A DNA stretch of 64,000 nt from an uncultured Bacteroidales bacterium (lineage in GTDB: Bacteria; Bacteroidota; Bacteroidia; Bacteroidales; UBA932). Under the pieces are notes generated by a model, which made no database searches, was not told where the DNA came from, and saw only the letters and a program-made list of their open reading frames with translations. Within the stretch, counting starts at the first letter, position 1. Every line of letters starts with the position of its first letter. Below, one piece after another: positions 54,530 through 64,000 of this stretch. The position numbers were made by a program, and so were the translations under genes. The stretch lies in assembly GCA_944323785.1 (NCBI GenBank), contig CALUTU010000006.1, forward strand, positions 62,001-126,000, read 5' to 3'.

Positions 54530-54555
54530 GATTGTCGTTGTTTAGTTAATGAATG

Positions 54556-56559
54556 TTATTCCCATGGATTGATTTCAGTATCACCCCAGTTGCCGGTATC
54601 AACATCATCATAGTCCCTGGCAGGTCCTTTGTACACTGTGCATCCGTCATCCACCCGCAACTGGCTTGGATTGGCATTCTCGTTGATATACAACTCCTTC
54701 ATGCCGTTATCATGACAGAACACCGATGTAATTACTGCCATGCTTGTTATATCAAGAGACTCTATCTGATTGATAGACACATCCAACATGGCCACGTTTT
54801 TCAGATAATTCAGACTCAGTTGCGTGAACTTGTTCGACGCCAATGTCAGGGAATTGATATTGTCACATCCCCTCAAATCCACCTTTGTCAACTGATTGCC
54901 GCCAAGTCCCACGGATACGAGCGTGCCGGTGGCCGGGAACAGGACTGACGTAATCGCATTCGCACTTGCCTCAATCTCCGTAATTGAAGTGGCGTCAGTC
55001 AGATCCAGCTCTGTCAGATCATTGCTGGAACAATTAAGCAGATACAACTGCGTACATCCCTCAAGGACAAGGGATGTCATATCATTCTGCTGCACATAGA
55101 GATAGGCTATTGAGGAGCCCGTCATATCCAGCTCTGTAAGGGCATTGCCGTAAACAGTCAAAGACCTTATGACCGTATTGCAGTCTGACAAGTCTATGGA
55201 AGTAAGCTGGTTATCATGCAAATCAATATCTGCGAGTGCCACACATCCATCCAGATTGACAGAGGTTATAGCATTATTGAAAGCATTGATTGACGTCAGG
55301 TCCGAGCATCCGGACAGGTCAAGCGCCCCTATCTGGTTGGACCAGCATGTAAGGCCGGTGAGTTTCTTGTTTCCTGAAAGATCCAGGGAGGTCAACTGGT
55401 TGGAGGCCACGTCCAAGGATGTGATCTCAGGATTCCGCGTAAGGTCTACTGACGTAAGAAGATTGCTGTATAACTGGAAATTATAGAGCTTTGAGCTTGC
55501 TGTCACATCAACTGAAGGAATCTGGTTGGCATAGGCTATGAGCTGCTGCAGTTCCGGACATCCGGACACATTCAGACCGGAGAGCTGACTCTCGGAACAG
55601 TTCAGATACTCCATTTCTGCTTTCCCGCTCAGATCAAGGGTAAAGCCGGACATGGGATTTCTGCGAGTGGTAACGTTTACAAGAGCATCATTGTTACTGA
55701 AATCCAGTTCTGATATGGAATTGTAAGCGATGTTGATATCCTCCAATGCCTTGCAGTCCGAGACATCCAGTTCCGACACAGCTCCGTCCACTATGTTCAG
55801 GGACCTCAATGCCGAGCATCCCGTCAGGTCTACAGACTCCAGTATATATCCGGTCATGTCATTGGCCTTGAGCAATTCCAGAGAAGAGCAGCCGCTTAGG
55901 TTCAGATTGAGGATGAGGTTATGGTCGCAATACACTTCCTTCAGGGCGGTCATGCCGCTCAGATCCAGATCCGGTCCTACCGAATTGTAACTGAGCGTCA
56001 GCTTTTCAAGATTAGTCAGTTCCCTGATGCCTTTCACTGAGGTTATGACAGCCTCCTGGTCCGTGCATGTTATCTCTGTTATTGCAAGCTTTTCCTCCTC
56101 ACTCAGGGCTCCGTCCGAGTCCGTGTCAAACTTGCTCAGCAGAAACGCAAGAAAATCAGGGTCAAATTCCTCTCCTTCCGGCTCGTCTCCTCCAGTGCCC
56201 CGAGCAGCCTGAGTAACAGTTACGGGTTCAGAAACGCCTCCCGCCACAATAGTGAACGACGCGCTTCTGGAACTTACCGTATCATTATTGGGCTGTACTG
56301 TCAGTTCAACGACAATATCCCCTGCCTCGCCTCCTTGCGGAGTAATTGAAAGCCACTCCTCAGGCTCATAAGAGATATACCACTGAACATTTGTGTTGAA
56401 AGAGAAGTCCTTGGAACCGGCTTCAGCAGAGAATTCAACAGCTGCCCCGTCATTGAGGGTGATCCTGGGCTCCACCGTTTTCTCGCTTTTCTTGCATGAT
56501 GTCATTATGCACACCGCACTCACGACAAACATAATGAGGTAGGATAAATTTTTTCTCAT
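54556..56559 (-). CDS. BACON plus EF-hand plus LRR surface lipoprotein
   Basis: A 667-residue lipoprotein: lipobox IMTSC (Cys21), a BACON domain (residues ~35-125, FSFNTNVQWYISYEPEEWLS and FTIVAGGVSEPVTVTQAA), an EF-hand-like calcium loop (DTDSDGALSEEE, near residue 155), then about 20 irregular leucine-rich repeats of ~21 residues (LDLSGMTALKEVYC, LNLSGCSSLELLKA, LDVSDCKALEDINI). It is probably displayed on the cell surface and binds protein or glycan. The start at 56559 gives the signal peptide; an upstream ATG at 56610 does not. Confidence 0.82.
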   Translation of the reverse strand: MRKNLSYLIMFVVSAVCIMTSCKKSEKTVEPRITLNDGAAVEFSAEAGSKDFSFNTNVQWYISYEPEEWLSITPQGGEAGDIVVELTVQPNNDTVSSRSASFTIVAGGVSEPVTVTQAARGTGGDEPEGEEFDPDFLAFLLSKFDTDSDGALSEEEKLAITEITCTDQEAVITSVKGIRELTNLEKLTLSYNSVGPDLDLSGMTALKEVYCDHNLILNLNLSGCSSLELLKANDMTGYILESVDLTGCSALRSLNIVDGAVSELDVSDCKALEDINIAYNSISELDFSNNDALVNVTTRRNPMSGFTLDLSGKAEMEYLNCSESQLSGLNVSGCPELQQLIAYANQIPSVDVTASSKLYNFQLYSNLLTSVDLTRNPEITSLDVASNQLTSLDLSGNKKLTGLTCWSNQIGALDLSGCSDLTSINAFNNAITSVNLDGCVALADIDLHDNQLTSIDLSDCNTVIRSLTVYGNALTELDMTGSSIAYLYVQQNDMTSLVLEGCTQLYLLNCSSNDLTELDLTDATSITEIEASANAITSVLFPATGTLVSVGLGGNQLTKVDLRGCDNINSLTLASNKFTQLSLNYLKNVAMLDVSINQIESLDITSMAVITSVFCHDNGMKELYINENANPSQLRVDDGCTVYKGPARDYDDVDTGNWGDTEINPWE

Positions 56560-56653
56560 ATCAGTAAGATTTGGTTTAAAAACTTGTACAAATATATAAA
56601 TCAGCCGCAATTATAAAATTACGGATTTTTCAAAATTTGTATAATTGATGTTT

Positions 56654-58312
56654 TTAAAACCGTCCCTTGGACTCCGTTCTGAACTTAGATGGCGGAACTC
56701 CAGTCTCTTTGATAAAATTGTTGTAAAAAGTGGTCAGGTTAGCGTACCCAACCTCATCCGCGACTTTCTTTATAGGCATGTCTGTCTCTGAAAGTAATTT
56801 TATACTTTCCTTTATGCGCATGGAATTGAGCCATGCATTAAAGGAAACGCCGGCGTATGTGTTGACTGCCCTCGAAAGATAACTTCTGTTTGTTCCCAGA
56901 CGGGCGGCCATATCCTCCACTGTAAGATTCTTCACGGCGTACATCTTCTCCTGCCGCATAAAATCCGAAAGTCTGTCAAAAAGCAGTCTTATCGTCCCGT
57001 TTTCCCCGCCCAGTCCGTCCTGCTTGACTGCATCAAGACGTTCCAGCAACTCTTTTTCCCGCTTCTGATAGGCATTATACTTCACTACAAGCTGCCTGTA
57101 CATCATATTCTGCGAGCGGTTCCGTAAAACCACGGCCAGCACCACAACCAGGGCCACGACAAACGCGGCTATGACAAGTTCTGTCAACTGCCTCTGCTTA
57201 AGCAGCTGCATGTCCCTCCGCTGCAGCTCGTTGGCGTTCTTCTGACTCTCATACCTCCTTATAAGACTGTTGAACGAACGCTCCCGTTCGACATTGAACA
57301 CCTTGTCCTTCAAGCTATAATACATAGTGAGATATTCCATCGCCAGGTCGTATTCCCCCATAGCTGTATACACTTCCGCCAGTTCCTGATATATGCCGTA
57401 TCCATAGAAATAAAGCTGATATTTCTCTGTGATCTCCAAGCCTCTGGTGTAATATGCCACAGCTTCCCCATAACGTCCCTTTCCGGCCAGAAACTTCCCG
57501 TAACCGGCCAAAGCCTCCACCTGAATAGTACTGTCTACGTTCCTGTGTGTCTCCAAGCAGTGGAGAAACACGCGCTCAGCCTCATCGTCTCTGCCCAATG
57601 AGGCCAGAACTGATGCATACAGCGGCTCATAGGAATCGGAACCCACCGAATACTCCGGCCACTGCCCGGCCTTACGGATATATCCGAGAGCCTCCGCGTC
57701 ATTGCCCAGGCTATGGTGCATATATGCGTACATCAACGCTCCCGCATACATAAAATAACTGTCACCCGTCCTGCTTCCGTAATCGTAAATCTCCCCGGCA
57801 GCAGCAAGACCGGCCGGGTCCTTTCTTATATAGTGTATGATGGCCACATTGGTCAGCAACTTGTAATAAGCATCCGTATTGTCGCTTTTCTCAGCATAGT
57901 CCATAGCTGCATAGAAATGATGCAGAGCATTCTCATATTCTATCGCATTTATGAGACTGAAGACCCCTATGATGTTGTGTATGATAATACATTCCTGATA
58001 CATCTCAAGCTCCTCGGCATCCTGCGTCACGTCATCAAAATAATAATACATCGAATCCGTGGAGAAATTCATATAGTACAGCCTTCCGAGCCTGGCTCCC
58101 AGACCTACGGCAACCCGCCTGTCACCCGACAGCCGGGCACTGTCGTATTGAGTTCTGGCCACTCCCACAGCCCTGTCGTACTGCCCCGCAGAGACAAGAC
58201 TGTCCACCACTGCGCAGGGATTCCACTGAACCTGGGCATTATCCGAACAGGCAATAAGCACAGGGACAAGAAAATATACTGCCAGCACCGGCACCCGTCT
58301 CCGCATTACCAT
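56654..58312 (-). CDS. Membrane-anchored TPR-AraC transcriptional regulator (second)
   Basis: A 552-residue paralogue of 26221-27885: signal/lipobox (LVPVLIACS), TPR region (residues ~35-360), one membrane helix (LVIAAFVVALVVVLAVVLRN, near residue 390), coiled coil and C-terminal AraC HTH (VEDMAARLGTNRSYLSRAVN and PIKKVADEVGYANLTTFYNN). It lies immediately upstream of two surface lipoprotein genes, as its paralogue does, supporting local control of surface proteins. It overlaps the upstream small gene by 7 bp. Confidence 0.85.
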   Translation of the reverse strand: MVMRRRVPVLAVYFLVPVLIACSDNAQVQWNPCAVVDSLVSAGQYDRAVGVARTQYDSARLSGDRRVAVGLGARLGRLYYMNFSTDSMYYYFDDVTQDAEELEMYQECIIIHNIIGVFSLINAIEYENALHHFYAAMDYAEKSDNTDAYYKLLTNVAIIHYIRKDPAGLAAAGEIYDYGSRTGDSYFMYAGALMYAYMHHSLGNDAEALGYIRKAGQWPEYSVGSDSYEPLYASVLASLGRDDEAERVFLHCLETHRNVDSTIQVEALAGYGKFLAGKGRYGEAVAYYTRGLEITEKYQLYFYGYGIYQELAEVYTAMGEYDLAMEYLTMYYSLKDKVFNVERERSFNSLIRRYESQKNANELQRRDMQLLKQRQLTELVIAAFVVALVVVLAVVLRNRSQNMMYRQLVVKYNAYQKREKELLERLDAVKQDGLGGENGTIRLLFDRLSDFMRQEKMYAVKNLTVEDMAARLGTNRSYLSRAVNTYAGVSFNAWLNSMRIKESIKLLSETDMPIKKVADEVGYANLTTFYNNFIKETGVPPSKFRTESKGRF

Positions 58313-58641
58313 CTTCCGGCCTCTTTTAAAAAGCCCGTAACGAATGACAAGACTTTCTTTATGTACTCCAGAACTTTTGACGGCCTGTTCATATCCGCGA
58401 CCCTGGAACGTATCTGCGCTGCCATATCCTTGAGCGGCCCGGCCGCAGCCTCCATCCTGTCCAACAGATCTTCCGCAGTCTCCGAGAGCATCTCCCTCTC
58501 CATATCCCGCAGAGTCAGAGCGACTGTCTCCAGCATCTTCCTGTCCTCCTCCGGAATATCCGGATCCAGGCGCAGGGCATCATTGTCAGATATGGCCCTA
58601 CGTATCTCATTCAGAGTATTCAACTGTTTGTCCTTTTCCAT
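58306..58641 (-). CDS. Uncharacterised helical protein, 111 residues
   Basis: A soluble all-helical protein (TLNEIRRAISDNDALRLDPD, LETVALTLRDMEREMLSETA), no signal peptide, with a weak hydrophobic C-terminal helix (VLEYIKKVLSFVTGFLKEAG). No family recognised. It sits in the pyrG operon between a lipoprotein gene and the TPR-AraC regulator it overlaps. Confidence 0.65.
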   Translation of the reverse strand: MEKDKQLNTLNEIRRAISDNDALRLDPDIPEEDRKMLETVALTLRDMEREMLSETAEDLLDRMEAAAGPLKDMAAQIRSRVADMNRPSKVLEYIKKVLSFVTGFLKEAGRW

Positions 58642-58650
58642 AAATCCTGT

Positions 58651-59567
58651 CTAATTAAGCATCCCAGCGACCTGTGCTGCCAGACGGTTCAGACGCACCA
58701 GTTCCTCATACAGGTCTGCGGACAAGTCCGTCTCTCCTGCCGCGAGGTCCGCCGCCAGTGATGCGTGGGCGTTTTTCAGTGAACGCAGTGCCGAGACACA
58801 GCGGTTCCGGACCGAGGACAGATTATCCGCCCTGCGCGCAAGTTCCACATATGCCTCCAAATCCGATACCGATACAGACGCTCCATTCATCTCCATAGCC
58901 GACAGCCAAGCGGAGAAATTGTCCCCCAGACTCTCCCTCTCATGCTCGATCAGCGCATTCATCTCATCACTGCGCAGGATGGACATCAGCGAATCGCAGC
59001 TGGCCGCAACCAGCGTATCCCCGGTCATCACGACATTCCTCACAGCCTTGGACTGTACGGTCTGCATGACCTCCTCCGCCACATACCCGAACACTTTCCC
59101 GGCCATACGGGCATATCCCTCCGGCAGTTTATCCTCTTTGTCTGCCAATATATTGTACCTGTAAATCACCGAATCCACTCTGGAGCCTATACCGCGGAGC
59201 TGGGTGCCGGCGCCCTTCCACCTTTGCCCGGAACTGAGGCTGCGCAAGGCCCGAAGATAACTGTTCAGCACATCCACATAACCATCAGCCTTCCGGACCA
59301 TGTCCTCATCATCCATAGAGGCCTCGGCAAGGGCTGCCACCTCGGCATACCTGGTCTCTCCGGAAGAAAGCGACAGAGCGTAATAGAGCCCGCGGTGCAG
59401 CCTTATATCGGCCATTTCCCCGAACAATACGGCCGGAGACCTGGAGACGGTATCACTGTTGAAAGTCAGTTGCCTCACCGCTTCCAACTGCGCCTTCGAC
59501 AACGGCGAGCACGACACAGCGGCCAACACGGAAAGGACGATTCCGGATATTATTCTGAAGATCCTCA

Positions 59568-59571
<4 letters not shown>
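58651..59571 (-). CDS. Uncharacterised helical lipoprotein, 306 residues
   Basis: Lipobox AAVSC (Cys21) after a signal peptide; the mature part is almost entirely helical (ETRYAEVAALAEASMDDEDM, YVDVLNSYLRALRSLSSGQR). No family recognised. It starts 4 bp inside the end of the glutaminyl cyclase gene (ATGA overlap) and is co-transcribed with it. Confidence 0.65.
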
Positions 59572-61993
<2,422 letters not shown>

Positions 61994-62012
61994 TTATTTA
62001 CTTACGGGGGAA

Positions 62013-62040
62013 CAAAGTTAGTGTAAAAAAACTATCTTTG
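62013..62040. promoter_or_regulatory. Divergent promoter pair of pyrG and the thioesterase gene
   Basis: Minus-strand TAACTTTG (62013-62020) and plus-strand TATCTTTG (62033-62040) lie 12 bp apart. Confidence 0.8.
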
Positions 62041-62067
62041 CAAGATATTTTTCAACCTTATCCGTAA

Positions 62068-62808
62068 ATGAAAAGTCTTACAACAAGATACACTCTACGC
62101 ACTTCTGACGTGGACATCAGGAAGAACTACAAGGCTTTCGCCTTCATGTCCATGGCACAGGAGATGGCCAACTGGCATGCGTCCAGGATAGGGTTCGGCT
62201 ACGATGATCTCATCAGGGACAATATCTCATGGGTCGTATCGAGGATGAGGGTAAAATACCTCGAAGCCCCCAAGTGGGAGGACGAGATACAGTTCTCCAC
62301 ATGGCACAAGGGCCCGGACGGAGTATTCTCCCTCAGAGACTTTGAGGTCTCGGACGCGGAGGGAAGGAAGACTCTGATTCAGGCCACCAGCTCATGGCTG
62401 CTCATAGACACGCTGTCCCGCAGGATGCTGCGCCCTGACCACGTCCTCGGGGAGAAAAGTCCCGCGACCGCGCTCGACCGTGATGCCATCGCAGAGCACT
62501 GCGGCAAACTGGTCACGCCAAGGAGCGGCATGGAGCCGGTGCGCACACATGTGGTACTTTACTCCGACGCGGACTTCAACGGCCATACCAACAATGCGAA
62601 ATACATCGAATGGGCCTTCGACACCCTGCCTCTGGACATTGTCTCGGGCAAGGACATCGACGAGTTCCAGATCAATTTCAACCACGAGACCCGTCCGGGC
62701 GAGACAGTAGAGCTGCTGCGCGGCATGACCGGCCCGGATACGTTCTTTGTAGAAGGCCGATGCTCCGACAAGACGGTCTTCCAGTGCCACATAAGGCTCA
62801 AATCCTGA
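62068..62808 (+). CDS. Acyl-ACP thioesterase
   Basis: A 246-residue double-hotdog thioesterase (FatA/FatB-like bacterial family) that releases fatty acids from ACP. It starts with the family pattern YTLRTSDVDIRKNYKAFAFM and has WVVSRMRVKYLEAPKWEDEI in the first hotdog and DADFNGHTNNAKYIEWAFDT in the second. Full length. The downstream reductase gene starts within 26 bp, so co-transcription is likely. Confidence 0.9.
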   Translation: MKSLTTRYTLRTSDVDIRKNYKAFAFMSMAQEMANWHASRIGFGYDDLIRDNISWVVSRMRVKYLEAPKWEDEIQFSTWHKGPDGVFSLRDFEVSDAEGRKTLIQATSSWLLIDTLSRRMLRPDHVLGEKSPATALDRDAIAEHCGKLVTPRSGMEPVRTHVVLYSDADFNGHTNNAKYIEWAFDTLPLDIVSGKDIDEFQINFNHETRPGETVELLRGMTGPDTFFVEGRCSDKTVFQCHIRLKS

Positions 62809-62834
62809 TATTTTCCTTATTAAAACCTACAACC

Positions 62835-63617
62835 GTGGATCTGACAATATTCAACGAAAGTTTCTTTCTTACAGTAGAGAAAATAATGGTGGTGCTGGCC
62901 GTAGTGGTCTTCGCAGCCCTGCAGTACTTCAAAGCCGGCTACGGATACCTGCGCTCCAAAGGCTGGGGCCCCATGATAGACAACAAACTGGGCTGGGTGC
63001 TCATGGAGATACCGGTGCTGATAGTCACCGCGCTCATCTATATCTACGCACAGGGCTGGCAGCGTCCGACCGCCACCGTACTGGTATCGTTCCTCGTTGT
63101 CCACTACATCCAGCGCTCACTCGTCTACCCTTTCCTTATGAGGGGCAAGAGCAAGATACCTATAACGGTAGTGCTCATGGGCGCGGTATTCAACGTCATC
63201 AACGCCTACCTCATAAGCGGCTGGCTCTTCATACTTGCCCCCGAGGAAAGATATACCCTGAGCTGGCTCTACTCTCCACAGTTCATCATAGGAGCGCTCA
63301 TCTTCATCTTCGGCATGGTGGTCAACCTGCACTCGGACTACATCATACGTCACCTGCGCAAGCCCGGTGACACCAGGCACTACATACCACGCGGCGGCAT
63401 GTTCCGCTACGTCTCCTCCGCGAACTACTACGGCGAGATTACCGAATGGTTCGGTTTCGCGATCCTGACATGGTCACTTCCAGGCATCATCTTCTGCATG
63501 TGGACCTTCGCCAACCTCGCACCAAGAGCCAACTCCCTGTATGAGAAGTACACCAAGGAATTCGGTGAGGAGTTCACCAGTCTCAAACGCAAACGACTCA
63601 TACCTTTTATATATTAG
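62835..63617 (+). CDS. 3-oxo-5-alpha-steroid 4-dehydrogenase-like membrane reductase (SRD5A family)
   Basis: A 260-residue membrane protein with six or seven helices. The C-terminal part follows the eukaryotic and bacterial SRD5A pattern closely: NLHSDYIIRHLRKPGD, YIPRGGMFRYVSSANYYGEI, TEWFGFAILTWSLPG and a final RKRLIPFIY. The family uses NADPH to saturate the 4,5 double bond of 3-oxo-steroids to the 5-alpha configuration. I set the start at the GTG (62835) that directly precedes the family N-terminus; an ATG at 62886 is an alternative. A flavin ene-reductase gene follows after 2 bp. Confidence 0.85.
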   Translation: MDLTIFNESFFLTVEKIMVVLAVVVFAALQYFKAGYGYLRSKGWGPMIDNKLGWVLMEIPVLIVTALIYIYAQGWQRPTATVLVSFLVVHYIQRSLVYPFLMRGKSKIPITVVLMGAVFNVINAYLISGWLFILAPEERYTLSWLYSPQFIIGALIFIFGMVVNLHSDYIIRHLRKPGDTRHYIPRGGMFRYVSSANYYGEITEWFGFAILTWSLPGIIFCMWTFANLAPRANSLYEKYTKEFGEEFTSLKRKRLIPFIY

Positions 63618-63619
63618 TC

Positions 63620-64000
63620 ATGGAATCACTGCTCTTCACTCCGGCCAAGATAGGCCCGTTAGAACTCAAGAACCGCGTCATACGCGCTTCTGCCTACGAG
63701 GGCATGTGCGATGGACATGTCCCTACGCAGCAGCTGAAGGATTACCATACAGCCCTGGCCCGCGGAGGCGTAGGCATGACAGGCGTGGCATACGCCTCGA
63801 TTGACAAAAGCGGACTGTCCTTTCACCGTCAGTTGTGGATGCGTCCTGAGATCATCCCTGGCCTGAGAGACCTGACAGACTCTATACACTCGGCAGGAGC
63901 CAAGGCCTGCATCCAGCTCGGGCACTGCGGCAACATGTCACACAGGATGTACTGCGGTCAGAGACCCGTGGGAGCGTCCAGCGGATTCAATCTCTACTCG
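63620..64000 (+). CDS. Old Yellow Enzyme family NADH:flavin oxidoreductase, N-terminal part (runs off window)
   Basis: The first 127 residues of an FMN-binding TIM-barrel reductase: LLFTPAKIGPLELKNRVIRA at the start, EGMCDGHVPTQQLKDYHTAL, GGVGMTGVAYASIDKSG and the FMN-site pattern ACIQLGHCGNMSH. The family reduces activated C=C bonds and includes BaiCD-like 3-oxo-delta4-steroid 5-beta reductases. The 3' end lies beyond the window. It starts 2 bp after the 5-alpha-reductase-like gene. Confidence 0.88.
   Translation, partial: MESLLFTPAKIGPLELKNRVIRASAYEGMCDGHVPTQQLKDYHTALARGGVGMTGVAYASIDKSGLSFHRQLWMRPEIIPGLRDLTDSIHSAGAKACIQLGHCGNMSHRMYCGQRPVGASSGFNLYS

Overview
The window looks like a chromosomal segment of a gut-type Bacteroidales bacterium, possibly Rikenellaceae-like (family placement is inference). 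Support comes from recurring Bacteroidetes-type -7 boxes (TAnnTTTG, often with TTTG about 20 bp upstream), few Shine-Dalgarno sequences, BACON and fimbrillin-like lipoproteins, TPR-AraC membrane regulators, DUF4290 and DUF4252 proteins, a GH20 hexosaminidase and a TonB-dependent receptor.

Layout. (1) 1-4.7 kb, minus strand: an [FeFe]-hydrogenase operon with a sensory-type H-cluster protein, two DRTGG proteins, two stand-alone HATPase proteins, a PHP protein, HndB, and the start of an HndC/NuoF-like subunit that runs off the left edge. (2) 4.8-6.5 kb: housekeeping tcdA and mazG. (3) 6.6-24.3 kb: an accessory region with a WYL regulator, three unrelated stand-alone P-loop ATPases, Bcp, an exonuclease/phosphoesterase pair, MNT-HEPN and RelE-type toxin-antitoxin pairs, several unknown genes, a 47-residue ORF behind a long structured leader, and much decay (frameshifted SpoU methylase and LRR-like genes, a broken RavA-ViaA-YgjP group, a truncated antitoxin copy, a SpoU fragment). 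Six transcription units here share an unusual promoter: TGTGCTGT exactly 20 bp upstream of a TAnnTTTG-like box. (4) 24.3-31.7 kb: lipoproteins, a TPR-AraC regulator, a beta-barrel protein, and an ECF sigma/anti-sigma/DUF4252 operon. (5) 31.7-44.4 kb: mostly core genes: CoA-transferase, a metal-uptake-like TonB receptor, enolase, rubredoxin, Nudix, LolA-like, FtsK, DUF4290, RfbD, HisS and an initiator tRNA. (6) 44.6-48.2 kb: HicAB, a repeat-filled decayed gap and a frameshifted GH20. (7) 48.2-51.9 kb: riboflavin operon ribD-ribE-ribBA-ribH under an FMN riboswitch, with a divergent FrhB-like protein. (8) 53-60.4 kb: fimbrillin-like and BACON/LRR lipoproteins and a second TPR-AraC regulator in an apparent operon led by pyrG. 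(9) 62-64 kb, plus strand: acyl-ACP thioesterase, a steroid 5-alpha-reductase-like membrane protein and the start of an Old Yellow Enzyme family reductase, reminiscent of the gut Bacteroidetes bile-acid 5-alpha/5-beta-reductase pair.

The strongest leads for something undescribed are the shared TGTGCTGT-N20-TAnnTTTG promoter of the accessory region, and the duplicated hairpin-rich leader ahead of the 47-residue ORF. Several genes are broken by what looks like one missing base in a short homopolymer. Real pseudogenes and sequencing error cannot be told apart from the sequence alone.
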